Below, piece by piece: positions 1 to 7,323 of a stretch of 64,000 bases of DNA (the stretch's first letter is position 1; every line of letters begins with the position of its first letter). Below the pieces are notes generated by a model. It did not search any database, was not told where the DNA came from, and worked only from the letters and a program-made list of their open reading frames with translations. Made by a program: the position numbers and the translations under genes. Source of the DNA: a bacterium (GTDB lineage Bacteria > Krumholzibacteriota > Krumholzibacteriia > LZORAL124-64-63); NCBI GenBank assembly GCA_016712675.1, contig JADJQR010000001.1, positions 372,001 to 436,000 of the forward strand, given 5' to 3'.

Positions 1-455
1 TGGCGAACCTCAACGGATTCGATGCCAACAACGTCGACCCCGCGACCGATTTCGAGCCGCTGCCCGCGGGCAAGTACATCGCCATCATCACCGACTCGCA
101 GATGAAGCCGACCAAGAGCGGTGCCGGCCACTACCTGGAGCTCACGTTCCAGGTGATCGACGGGCCGTTCAAGAACCGGCTGCTTTGGTCGCGGCTCAAC
201 CTGGACAACCCGAATCGGCAGGCCGTCCAGATCGCCCAGGGCGAGCTGTCTGCCCTCTGCCGCGCGATCGGGGTGTTGCAGCCCAAGGACTCGATCGAAC
301 TGCACAACCTGCCGCTGGTGATCACGGTGAAGTGCAAGAAGCGCGACGACACCGGTGACGTGGTCAACGAGATCCGTGGCTACGCCCGCAAGGACGCCGC
401 CGCGGGCGTGCCCCAGCAGGAGGCGACCAGCACTCCGCCCTGGGCTCGGCGATGA
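1..455 (+). CDS. DUF669-family phage protein (lacks only first base)
   Basis: The frame is open from the first base; only the A of a probable ATG lies outside, giving about 151 residues. The N-terminus (NLNGFDANNVDP, then PLPAGKY) and the GHYLELTFQV segment with a basic core fit the DUF669 family, found in phage replication/recombination clusters and thought to bind single-stranded DNA. That role is family knowledge, not proven here. The C-terminal tail is short and Ala/Pro-rich. The stop overlaps the RusA start (ATGA), so the two are translationally coupled at the head of a replication operon. Confidence 0.8.
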   Translation, partial: ANLNGFDANNVDPATDFEPLPAGKYIAIITDSQMKPTKSGAGHYLELTFQVIDGPFKNRLLWSRLNLDNPNRQAVQIAQGELSALCRAIGVLQPKDSIELHNLPLVITVKCKKRDDTGDVVNEIRGYARKDAAAGVPQQEATSTPPWARR

Positions 456-805
456 TCGAGATCGAGCTGCCGTTCCCGCCGTCGGTGAACCACTACTACC
501 GGCGCGTTGGTCACCGGACGCTCATCAGCCGCGAGGGGCGCAGGTTCCGTGAACGGGTCTGCGCCATCCTCGCCGGTCTCGGGGTCGGCGGCTTGCGGGG
601 CCCGCTGCGCGTGGAGATCGAAGTCTACCCGCCCAATCACCAGCGTCGCGATGCCGACAATCTTCAAAAGGCCCTTCTTGATGCGCTCCAACACGGCGGC
701 CTGTACGCCGACGACAGCCAGATCAAGAAGCTGAACATCGAGATGTGCGGGACAGTCCGCGGCGGCCGCACGCTGGTGCGCCTGGAGGAACTCGGGAATG
801 CTTGA
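452..805 (+). CDS. rusA: RusA-family Holliday junction resolvase
   Basis: 117 residues, the usual length for RusA. These endonucleases cut four-way junctions formed during phage replication and recombination. The N-terminal PFPPSVNHYYRR motif and the acidic cluster RRDADNLQKALLDAL...YADDSQI (residues about 66-92) carry the aspartates that bind catalytic Mg2+ in the family. It starts inside the stop of the DUF669 gene and overlaps the helicase start by 8 bases. Confidence 0.92.
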   Translation: MIEIELPFPPSVNHYYRRVGHRTLISREGRRFRERVCAILAGLGVGGLRGPLRVEIEVYPPNHQRRDADNLQKALLDALQHGGLYADDSQIKKLNIEMCGTVRGGRTLVRLEELGNA

Positions 806-2519
806 GCTTAGGCCCTATCAACAGGAGGCGGTAGCTGCGATCTACAGCCACCTGCGCGAACGCGACGACAACCCCTGCGTGGTGATTCCGACCGGCGGCG
901 GCAAGACCCCAGTCATGGCCACGGTCTGCAGGGATGCCGTGGGACGCTGGGGCGGGCGCGTCCTGATCCTGGCCCACGTCAAGGAGCTGCTCGAGCAGGC
1001 GCTGGACAAGATCCATGTCGTGGCGCCTGAGATGTGGATGAAGACCGGGATCTACTCGGCGGGCCTCAAGAGCCGGGATACCAATCGCCCGATCATCATC
1101 GCGGGGATCCAGTCGGTCTACCGGCGAGCCTGCGAGCTCGACTCCTTCGACCTGGTGATCATCGACGAGGCCCACATGATCCCTCCGGATGGGGACGGTA
1201 TGTACCGGACCTTCCTGGACGACGCCCGCAAGGTGAACCCGAACCTGCGGGTGATAGGGCTGACGGCGACCCCATTCCGGATGAAGAGCGGGATGATCTG
1301 TGAGCCGGGCAACGTCCTGAACGAGGTCTGCTACGACGTCGGCGTGAAGGAGCTGATCGTCCAGGGCTACCTCTGCCCGCTGATCACCAAGGGGTGCGCC
1401 CAGCCGCTGGACACTTCGGGCCTGCATGTGCGCGGGGGCGAGTTCGTGGCCGGCGAGGCCGAGGACCTCATGGACACCGACGAGCTCGTCGAGTCGGCCT
1501 GCCGGGAGATCGTCGAGCAGACCCAGGGGCGGCACTCGGTCCTCGTGTTCACCACCGGCATCCACCATGGCGAGCACGTCGCCGCGGTCTTGCGCAGGAT
1601 GGCGAGCGAGCCGGTGGCCACCGTCTTCGGCGAGACCGCGACCGATGAGCGCGACCGGGTCCTGGCCGAGTTCAAGGCCGGCAGGATCAAGTACCTGGTC
1701 AACGTCAACGTGCTGACCATGGGGTTCGACGCGCCGAACATCGACTGCGTGGCCATGGTGCGGCCGACGCTCTCCCCGGGTCTCTACTACCAGATGGTGG
1801 GGCGCGGCTTCCGCCTGAACCAGGGCAAGGAGAACTGCCTGGTCCTGGATTTCGGGGGCAACGTGCTACGGCACGGACCCGTCGATGCCATCCGGATCCA
1901 GGCCGTCAACCATCGCGGCAACGGCGAGGCGCCGGCCAAGCAGTGCCCAGTGTGCCAGAGCCTGATCGCTGCCGGCTACGCCGTGTGCCCGGACTGCGGC
2001 TACGAGTTCCCGCCTCCGGAGCGGCGGCAGCACGAGGCGACTGCGTCTACCGAGGGCATCCTCTCGGGCGAGGTGACGACCACGGTCCACGACGTGCGTG
2101 GGGTCTTCTACAGCGTCCACAGCAAGAAGGGCGCTCCAGAGGATGCGCCGAAGACCCTGCGGGTGGAGTACCAGACCGGCTTTCACCAGCACCAGTCCGA
2201 GTGGATCTGCTTCGAGCATACCGGATGGGCCCGGCAGAAGGCCGAGTCGTGGTGGCGACGCAGGTCGACCGCTCCGGCGCCGCGGACTGCGGCCGAGGCG
2301 GAGTTGCTGGCCAATGACGGCGCACTGTGCCGCACCCGCTCGATCACCGTGCGCACCGTGGTGGGTGACCAATACCCACGGATCATCGGCTACGAGCTGG
2401 ATGACAGGCCCGCGTGGCGCGAGCCGGGGATGGACGACGACCGCGAGCTGGCGGGAGCCCTGGCCGGGAATTCCGCGGGTGCCTACGACCCGCTGGATGA
2501 TGACGACCTACCCTTCTGA
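798..2519 (+). CDS. DEAH-box SF2 helicase with C-terminal zinc ribbon
   Basis: 573 residues. It begins with RPYQQEAV (Q-motif region). Walker A is PTGGGKT (about residue 31) and motif II is DEAH in VIIDEAH. Motif III-like LTATPFR follows, and motif VI is QMVGRGFR. The organisation matches UvrB/RecG-like phage helicases that unwind duplex DNA at origins or repair intermediates. A CPVCQSLIAAGYAVCPDCG zinc ribbon (about residues 380-400) and an acidic tail ending DDDDLPF follow the motor. The DLPF-type tail resembles SSB-interaction tails, which is my inference. It sits between resolvase and primase. Confidence 0.9.
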   Translation: MLELRPYQQEAVAAIYSHLRERDDNPCVVIPTGGGKTPVMATVCRDAVGRWGGRVLILAHVKELLEQALDKIHVVAPEMWMKTGIYSAGLKSRDTNRPIIIAGIQSVYRRACELDSFDLVIIDEAHMIPPDGDGMYRTFLDDARKVNPNLRVIGLTATPFRMKSGMICEPGNVLNEVCYDVGVKELIVQGYLCPLITKGCAQPLDTSGLHVRGGEFVAGEAEDLMDTDELVESACREIVEQTQGRHSVLVFTTGIHHGEHVAAVLRRMASEPVATVFGETATDERDRVLAEFKAGRIKYLVNVNVLTMGFDAPNIDCVAMVRPTLSPGLYYQMVGRGFRLNQGKENCLVLDFGGNVLRHGPVDAIRIQAVNHRGNGEAPAKQCPVCQSLIAAGYAVCPDCGYEFPPPERRQHEATASTEGILSGEVTTTVHDVRGVFYSVHSKKGAPEDAPKTLRVEYQTGFHQHQSEWICFEHTGWARQKAESWWRRRSTAPAPRTAAEAELLANDGALCRTRSITVRTVVGDQYPRIIGYELDDRPAWREPGMDDDRELAGALAGNSAGAYDPLDDDDLPF

Positions 2520-2530
2520 CCTTGAAGTAG

Positions 2531-4687
2531 GTGCTTGTGGGCGAATCCAACGGGAAGTTGCTGCAGGCGGCGTTGAGGTATGCTGATCTCGGGTACGCGG
2601 TCTTTCCGTGCGTTCCGGGAGGGAAAGCACCGGGGACCGGACACGGGTTTCTGGACGCCACGACGGACCGGGGCCAGATCACGGCTTGGTGGACGGCACG
2701 GCCGGACGCGAACATCGGCATGCCGACCGCTGGCCTTCTGGTCGTCGACGTCGATGGGGCTGACAACCCGTGGCCCGGCGAAATTGCGGGCGAGTTGCCG
2801 GGCTGCCCGGTCTCACTGACGCCCCGGGGCGGCCGGCACTACATCTTTCGGCAGCCGGCAGGTAAGGCTTGGAGCAGCACGGCCAGCCGGATCGCCCCGA
2901 AGGTCGACACCCGGGCCAACGGCGGCTACATCGTCCTGCCGCCTTCGGTGGTGGGTGGCAAGCCGTACCGGTGGACCGAGAACCTCGAGACGTGCCCGGC
3001 GGATCTACCGGAGCCGCCGGCGTGGCTCGCGGCCCAGGTCGACGGCGGAGCGGACCTTTTCGTCCAGGGGGGCAACCGGCCCGCTGATGACGGCAAGGTG
3101 GCGGCCCAAGGCGCGCCAGTGGCGCCCCCGGGCGCGACGTCAGTAGTCGGTGGCAATTTAATACCAACCGGCCAACGCAACGCCACGTTGGCGCGCTTGG
3201 GCGGGGCCATGCGCCGGGTGGGGATGAGCCAGACTGAGATCCTGGCCGCCCTGGCCAAGGCCAACCAGGACCGCTGCAGTCCTCCGCTCAAGGACCGCGA
3301 GGTCGAGCGGATCGCCACCAGCATTGCCCGCTACGAGCCTGACCAGGTCGCAGTCGCCGTGACGGAGAACCATTGGGGGCAGGACAACCCATTGGCGGAC
3401 GGGACTGCGGAGAGCACGATCGAGACGCCCGATCCCGGGCCGCTTCCCGCAGAACTCCTTCGCATCCCTGGATACGTCTCCGAGGTCATGGATTACTGCC
3501 TGGAGACGGCTCCGTATCCGAACAGCGCCATGGCGTTTGCCGGCGCAGTTGCGCTGCAGGCGACGCTCGCCGGGCGCAAAGTGCGTGACCCCGGTGACAA
3601 CAGGACGAACGTCTATATCCTGGGGCTCGCCCACTCGTCCGCGGGCAAGGACCGCCCGCGCAAGATCAACGCGGAGATCCTGCACACGATCGGCCTGTCC
3701 CGCCAGCTCGGCGGGAGGTTCGCCTCCGGAGAAGGTCTGCAAGACGCGCTGTTCACCGAGCCCACCATGCTGTTCCAGACCGATGAGATCGACGGGATGC
3801 TGCAGTCGATCAACAAGGCACGTGACGCCAGGTACGAAAGCATCATGGAGACGCTGCTGACGATGTACTCGTCGGCCAATTCCATCTTCCCCATGCGCCG
3901 CAAGGCCGGCCGAGACGCACCCGGTGCCATCGATCAGCCTTGCCTGGTCGTCTTCGGCACGGCCATCCCGAACCACTACTACGAGGCGCTGTCGGAACGG
4001 ATGCTGACGAACGGATTCTTCGCCCGGATGATCGTTTTGGAGTGCGGCAGTCGCTCGACCGGGCGGGAACCTCGCCTGCTGCCATTGCCCGGGCGCGTCC
4101 TCGACACGGCACGGTGGTGGGCCGACTTCAGGGTCGGCACTGGGAACCTCGAGAACTGGCATCCCGTGCCGCAAATCGTCTCGCACACCGATGGGGCCAA
4201 GCGTGTTCTGGTCGAGACCAGACTCGAAGCCGAGGCCGAGTATGCCAAGGCCGAGGCCGCCGACGACAGCGTCGGGACGACCGTGTGGGGGCGTGTCAGC
4301 GAGCATGCCCGAAAGCTCGCGCTGGTCTATGCCGTGAGCGAGAACCACCAGCGACCCGAGATTGGCCAGGCCGCTGCGTCTTGGGCCAGCCGGCTGGTTC
4401 TGTACCAGGCGAAGCGGATGCTCTTCATGGCTCAATCCCATGTCGCGGACAACCCGTTCCATGCCGAGTGTTTGAAGTTCCTGCAGAAGCTGCGCGCTGC
4501 TCCTGATCGCGAGCTCCCCCATAGCGTGCTGCTGAAGCGGTCGAAGATCGACGCCAAGAGCTTCTCCGGACTGGTGACCACGCTCGAGCAGCGAGGCGAC
4601 ATCGTCGTCCAGATGCAGGCGACTTCCGGTCGGACGGGCCGGCTCTACCGTCTGGCCGGTTCAAGTTCGGACCCGACGAGGGAATGA
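2531..4687 (+). CDS. Bifunctional primase-polymerase (Prim-Pol) with DUF3987-like C-terminal part
   Basis: 718 residues from a GTG; a second in-frame GTG at 2537 is better spaced from the weak GAAGTAGG and may be the true start. The N-terminal 170 residues are an archaeo-eukaryotic primase domain: GYAVFPC, the catalytic-type LLVVDVDG acidic pair, and PRGGRHYIF with the conserved His. The C-terminal part (about 300-700) resembles DUF3987 primase-helicase partners. Its expected P-loop reads AHSSAGKDRPR, so it looks degenerate. FQTDEIDGML could be a Walker B-like strand. It is probably the phage replicative primase. Confidence 0.82.
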   Translation: MLVGESNGKLLQAALRYADLGYAVFPCVPGGKAPGTGHGFLDATTDRGQITAWWTARPDANIGMPTAGLLVVDVDGADNPWPGEIAGELPGCPVSLTPRGGRHYIFRQPAGKAWSSTASRIAPKVDTRANGGYIVLPPSVVGGKPYRWTENLETCPADLPEPPAWLAAQVDGGADLFVQGGNRPADDGKVAAQGAPVAPPGATSVVGGNLIPTGQRNATLARLGGAMRRVGMSQTEILAALAKANQDRCSPPLKDREVERIATSIARYEPDQVAVAVTENHWGQDNPLADGTAESTIETPDPGPLPAELLRIPGYVSEVMDYCLETAPYPNSAMAFAGAVALQATLAGRKVRDPGDNRTNVYILGLAHSSAGKDRPRKINAEILHTIGLSRQLGGRFASGEGLQDALFTEPTMLFQTDEIDGMLQSINKARDARYESIMETLLTMYSSANSIFPMRRKAGRDAPGAIDQPCLVVFGTAIPNHYYEALSERMLTNGFFARMIVLECGSRSTGREPRLLPLPGRVLDTARWWADFRVGTGNLENWHPVPQIVSHTDGAKRVLVETRLEAEAEYAKAEAADDSVGTTVWGRVSEHARKLALVYAVSENHQRPEIGQAAASWASRLVLYQAKRMLFMAQSHVADNPFHAECLKFLQKLRAAPDRELPHSVLLKRSKIDAKSFSGLVTTLEQRGDIVVQMQATSGRTGRLYRLAGSSSDPTRE

Positions 4688-4752
4688 TCGTGAAGAAGGG
4701 GGAAAGAAGCCCCACAGGTGCTCCGATCGCCGGTGAAAGAAGGAGAATAAAG

Positions 4753-5178
4753 GTGAAGCAGGAGAAGTCGGTAAATCTATATATGACACACTCACTTCTT
4801 CTTGTTTCTCCTAATACCCCTCATTCCCCCCTCGCGGAAATACCCCCTGTTTTCTGTCCGCGCGTGTCTACGGGGGGTGAATCAGGAACCAGCGACCCGA
4901 AGACGCGGCCGATCCTCGCTGAGCGCGAACGCTATTTCAGCCACGATCGGTACGCCCCAGGCCTCGTTGCCTTGGCCCCCCAGAGCGAACGCTATACAAC
5001 GCAGCAGAACGCTAACGGCGACCTTCTGGCCCGGTGTCCGATGTGCGGCAAGGAGCGCCCTTGCCATGGCCGCCGCTCGAAGCGGATCTACTGCTCGGAC
5101 GCCTGTCGATCGAAGGCTTGGCGCCGTGTTCATCCATCCAAGGCTCCGCAGAACGTGAAGAGAGGCCCAGATGAATAG
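4753..5178 (+). CDS. Small protein with C-terminal four-Cys zinc-finger-like motif
   Basis: Start chosen at GTG 4753 because AGGAG lies 7 bases upstream; an upstream ATG at 4684 overlaps the primase stop and would add 23 residues. The 141-residue product has a low-complexity N-terminal half and a C-terminal CPMCGKERPCHGRR...YCSDACRSKAWRR segment. The Cys spacing and YCSDAC resemble zinc-binding FCS/treble-clef fingers of phage proteins, so nucleic-acid binding is likely but unproven. Its first 80 bases are unusually AT-rich for this region. It precedes another small gene with an 8-base overlap. Confidence 0.55.
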   Translation: MKQEKSVNLYMTHSLLLVSPNTPHSPLAEIPPVFCPRVSTGGESGTSDPKTRPILAERERYFSHDRYAPGLVALAPQSERYTTQQNANGDLLARCPMCGKERPCHGRRSKRIYCSDACRSKAWRRVHPSKAPQNVKRGPDE

Positions 5179-5662
5179 GAAACGCCGGCCCAGAGTGACA
5201 CTCCACTTCTTCCCGTTGTCTCGGCTGAAGAAGTTGAATACAGAGGGGACTCCTCCGCCGTGGGGCCCCTGCCATGGCTTCGACCCGTACGAGAGGGAGT
5301 ACCTGTGCCTTGAGTATCGGAGGCCGGACGGGACGGGAGATTACGGCGGCATTCATTTCGAGCGGGTCGTCGGCAGCCGGGACGCCGACAGGGACCTTTC
5401 GCTCCTGGCCGCCGGCCGGAACGCGCTACCGCACTTCATGGCGGTGATCGAGGCAGCGTTCGCGCTGGAGTCGCAGTTGCAGGGAAGTCCCGCCCTGTGC
5501 GATCTCTCGCGAGCCCTGGAGGTTTTCCGGGAGCGGAGGACGAAGCGCCGCGGGTCGCTCGGAAGACCCGACATGAACGCCGAAGACCCCTCGGGTCGCC
5601 GAGAGGTCGTCGGTGCTGGGCTGGAGCCAGCGACTAGGCCACGGCCGCGATCTCCTTCATGA
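5171..5662 (+). CDS. Hypothetical phage protein
   Basis: 163 residues from an ATG preceded by GAGAGG. I do not recognise a family. The body (residues 1-135) has an ordinary mix of hydrophobic and charged residues; the tail from about residue 140 is Arg/Pro-rich. It ends in GAGLEPATRPRP, a type of string often seen in translations of non-coding DNA, so the true end may be earlier or the 3' part recombined. The last 29 bases overlap the convergent minus-strand gene ending at 5634. It closes the leftward replication cluster. Confidence 0.5.
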   Translation: MNRKRRPRVTLHFFPLSRLKKLNTEGTPPPWGPCHGFDPYEREYLCLEYRRPDGTGDYGGIHFERVVGSRDADRDLSLLAAGRNALPHFMAVIEAAFALESQLQGSPALCDLSRALEVFRERRTKRRGSLGRPDMNAEDPSGRREVVGAGLEPATRPRPRSPS

Positions 5663-5897
5663 TCGCCCGAACCGCCGCATCATCCTTGTTGGCGGCGGCC
5701 ACCAGCAGGGTCCGCGCGAACTTCGAGGCCTTCGCCGGCCCGGCTGCCTTGTGGATGGCGTCGCGCTCGGCCTCGGTCAGCCGGAAGGCGAACACGCAGA
5801 GTTCCTCGCGCGGGGCCTTGGTCTCGGCGGTCTTGGTGCTCGCCTTCTCGGCGGCGGGCTTGCGGGACCGCGTGGTCTTCTTGGTGGTCTTGCTCAT
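5634..5897 (-). CDS. Small Lys/Ala-rich phage protein, possible ribbon-helix-helix
   Basis: 87 residues from an ATG with AAAGGA 8 bases upstream. The first 30 residues are a basic KTTKKTTRSRKPAAEK-type tail. The rest (VFAFRLTEAERDAIHKAAG, then KFARTLLVAAA) looks like the strand and two helices of a ribbon-helix-helix or MobC-like domain, pointing to DNA binding. It is the last of a minus-strand run of five small genes, 3 bases after its neighbour. No function can be fixed. Confidence 0.6.
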   Translation of the reverse strand: MSKTTKKTTRSRKPAAEKASTKTAETKAPREELCVFAFRLTEAERDAIHKAAGPAKASKFARTLLVAAANKDDAAVRAIMKEIAAVA

Positions 5898-5900
5898 CGG

Positions 5901-6152
5901 TCAGTTCCTTTCACTCTGGTTCAGACGCGCGATCCGGCTGGGCTCTTTGCCGCAGCCCTCGCACGCCACGCGCCCGCCCTGGCGGTCGATCTCCACCATG
6001 TCAGCGGGCGTGATCTCTTCCCACCGTTCCCAGATCCAGGTGTCGGTCCCGGGGTAGGGGACGTGGCAACAGGCGCAGACGATGCTGCCCCGCTCGTTCC
6101 AGAAGACTTGGTGTGCCTCGAACCTGAATCGTGGTGTCGCGTTTTTGGCCAT
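5901..6152 (-). CDS. Small phage protein with two CxxC motifs
   Basis: 83 residues; start supported by GGGGGA upstream of the ATG. It has VCACCHVPYPG in the middle and ACEGCGKEPSR near the end, two CxxC pairs that could bind one zinc ion. No catalytic motif is seen. It is tightly packed (2-3 bases) between other small genes of the same strand, so it is probably co-transcribed with them. Confidence 0.6.
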   Translation of the reverse strand: MAKNATPRFRFEAHQVFWNERGSIVCACCHVPYPGTDTWIWERWEEITPADMVEIDRQGGRVACEGCGKEPSRIARLNQSERN

Positions 6153-6154
6153 GG

Positions 6155-6481
6155 TCAGTCCCCCTCGCGCGGGATGTCGGCCTCGAACACGAGCGTGCCG
6201 TCCTGGCCGTAGATCTCGACGCGGTCGATCCGGGTGTCGGGGTTCTCGCGGCCGGCGCGCAAGATCGCCTGGCTCGCCCGCATGGCAGTCATCCGCCCGT
6301 AGGCCTCGTACTTCGCCCCCTGCTCGTCGGTGAAGAGCGTCGGGTTCTCGTCGATTTGCAGCCCGCCCTTGAACTGCAGCTCCAGGTCTCGGAGCGAGGC
6401 CCGGAACATGAGATCCTCGAGCGTGCTGTGGGCTTTGGGGTCGACGACGACCCAGAACTTGTCGTCAGGTCCGTAGCGCAT
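6155..6481 (-). CDS. Hypothetical small phage protein
   Basis: 108 residues; the ATG has a strong AAGGAGG 8 bases upstream. The sequence has no Cys cluster, membrane segment or signal peptide, and alternates predicted strands and helices (KFWVVVDP, LTALEDLMF-like helix, VEIYGQDGTLVFEADI). The closing GQDGTLVFEADIP looks like an antiparallel beta pair. Not assigned to a family. It overlaps the upstream gene by 17 bases, so translation is coupled. Confidence 0.6.
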   Translation of the reverse strand: MRYGPDDKFWVVVDPKAHSTLEDLMFRASLRDLELQFKGGLQIDENPTLFTDEQGAKYEAYGRMTAMRASQAILRAGRENPDTRIDRVEIYGQDGTLVFEADIPREGD

Positions 6482-6677
6482 CGTTGGCGCCTCCTTTGTG
6501 CTGCATGTCCTTGATCATCCGATTGCCCTCGGCGGCGTCGTCGACGGGGATGAGCATGCCGCGGCCGACGACGTACCAGCCGTCGCGGCGGTGGACGACC
6601 CGCAGGTCGCCCCCGAGGTCGAACTCCATCCCGTCGCTGAAGCGCAGTCGCGAGGGCCGGTCGTGATTCGTTGCCAT
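6465..6677 (-). CDS. Small conserved phage protein (70 aa)
   Basis: The ATG at 6677 follows GAGGAGG, giving 70 residues; the longer open frame upstream is not used. The pattern RFSDGMEFDLGGDLRVV...DGWYVVGRGMLIPV is typical of short beta-rich phage proteins of unknown role. The last 17 bases overlap the next gene. Confidence 0.62.
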   Translation of the reverse strand: MATNHDRPSRLRFSDGMEFDLGGDLRVVHRRDGWYVVGRGMLIPVDDAAEGNRMIKDMQHKGGANDALRT

Positions 6678-6690
6678 GGGATCGGCCTCC

Positions 6691-6957
6691 TCACTGCGCC
6701 GCGGCGAACGCCCAGGCGGGCGCGTAGGGGGAGTCGCCGTTGGGGTGGCCGCCCTCGACGAGGTAGACCACCGAGGCCGCGTCATCCGGTTCTTCGTCAG
6801 GTTCGCCTTGCCCGCGCGACTCGTCGTCGGGGACCGCGATCCCGCCGATCTCGAACTGCAGCGGCCAGCTGGGCTGGAAGGCGAGGCGCACCTCGCATTC
6901 GCCAAAGCCGTCGCCCGCGACCTCCTGCAGGCGCTCGATCATCTCGTTGACCGTCAT
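6691..6957 (-). CDS. Small conserved phage protein (88 aa)
   Basis: ATG at 6957 chosen because AGGTGGAG lies 6-7 bases upstream; a GTG at 6969 lies within that site. The core MIERLQEVAGDGFGECEVRLA then FQPSWPLQFEIGG recalls a short protein widespread in actinobacterial and phage genomes with no known function. An acidic QGEPDEEPDD linker follows. It is the first gene of the small-gene run downstream of the terminase. A 10-bp hairpin (6977-7001) sits in its leader. Confidence 0.65.
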   Translation of the reverse strand: MTVNEMIERLQEVAGDGFGECEVRLAFQPSWPLQFEIGGIAVPDDESRGQGEPDEEPDDAASVVYLVEGGHPNGDSPYAPAWAFAAAQ

Positions 6958-6976
6958 GGTGTTCTCCACCTTCTGG

Positions 6977-7001
6977 TGCGCCGGGCACCATGCCCGGCGC
7001 A
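6977..7001 (-). promoter_or_regulatory. 10-bp perfect hairpin in 5' leader of small-gene operon
   Basis: TGCGCCGGGC and GCCCGGCGCA pair perfectly around a 5-base loop, ending about 20 bases before the start codon of the 88-residue gene. No T-run follows in either direction, so a leader structure affecting translation or mRNA stability is more likely than a terminator. That role is inferred. Confidence 0.45.
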
Positions 7002-7055
7002 GTCACAGTGACGAGCTTTCTGGGCCGAATGGGAAGGCAAAACAGCAGATAAATG

Positions 7056-7069
7056 CATTGTTTACAATG
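7056..7069. promoter_or_regulatory. Perfect palindrome CATTGTTTACAATG, candidate operator
   Basis: CATTGT and ACAATG are exact inverted repeats with a 2-base centre, in an AT-rich patch between terminase and small genes. The size and symmetry suit a dimeric HTH repressor such as a phage Cro/CI-type protein. No binding partner can be named. Confidence 0.4.
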
Positions 7070-7323
7070 TGTTGAATGGGGCGCCAGGATTGGCCGTTTG
7101 GGGCGAGTTCCTGGCCGGCAGGGACGCCAAGTCGGCGTCCTTTGGCCGGTAGCTCCGATCTCGTTTCGGAAACCTGCGCCCCCGGCGCGCTGCACGGCCT
7201 GTCGCCAGTTGAACTTTCGACATGCATCGGATATGATTCTTCGTCAGTGGGGAGCGCCGGGGCGCTACTTGCAGCGCATCTCGCCCAACCCGGCGTAGTC
7301 CCTACTTCTCGCCAGCGCATGCG

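Larger units (their letters stand above)
6958..7323. other. Intergenic region between terminase and small-gene operon
   Basis: 366 bases with no convincing gene; short open frames on both strands lack ribosome sites and plausible composition. It contains a 10-bp GC hairpin, a perfect 14-bp palindrome and an AT-rich patch around 7040-7075. It probably holds the promoter for the minus-strand small genes, but I see no clear -35/-10 pair. Confidence 0.6.

Noticed and set aside
5604-5640. GAGLEPATR-type string suggesting a tRNA 3' end or att site
   Set aside because: The T-arm does not pair properly and no acceptor or anticodon stem could be assembled around it.
7003-7320. Open frames on both strands between terminase and small genes
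   Set aside because: No ribosome sites, odd composition and no family-like sequence; treated as non-coding control region.
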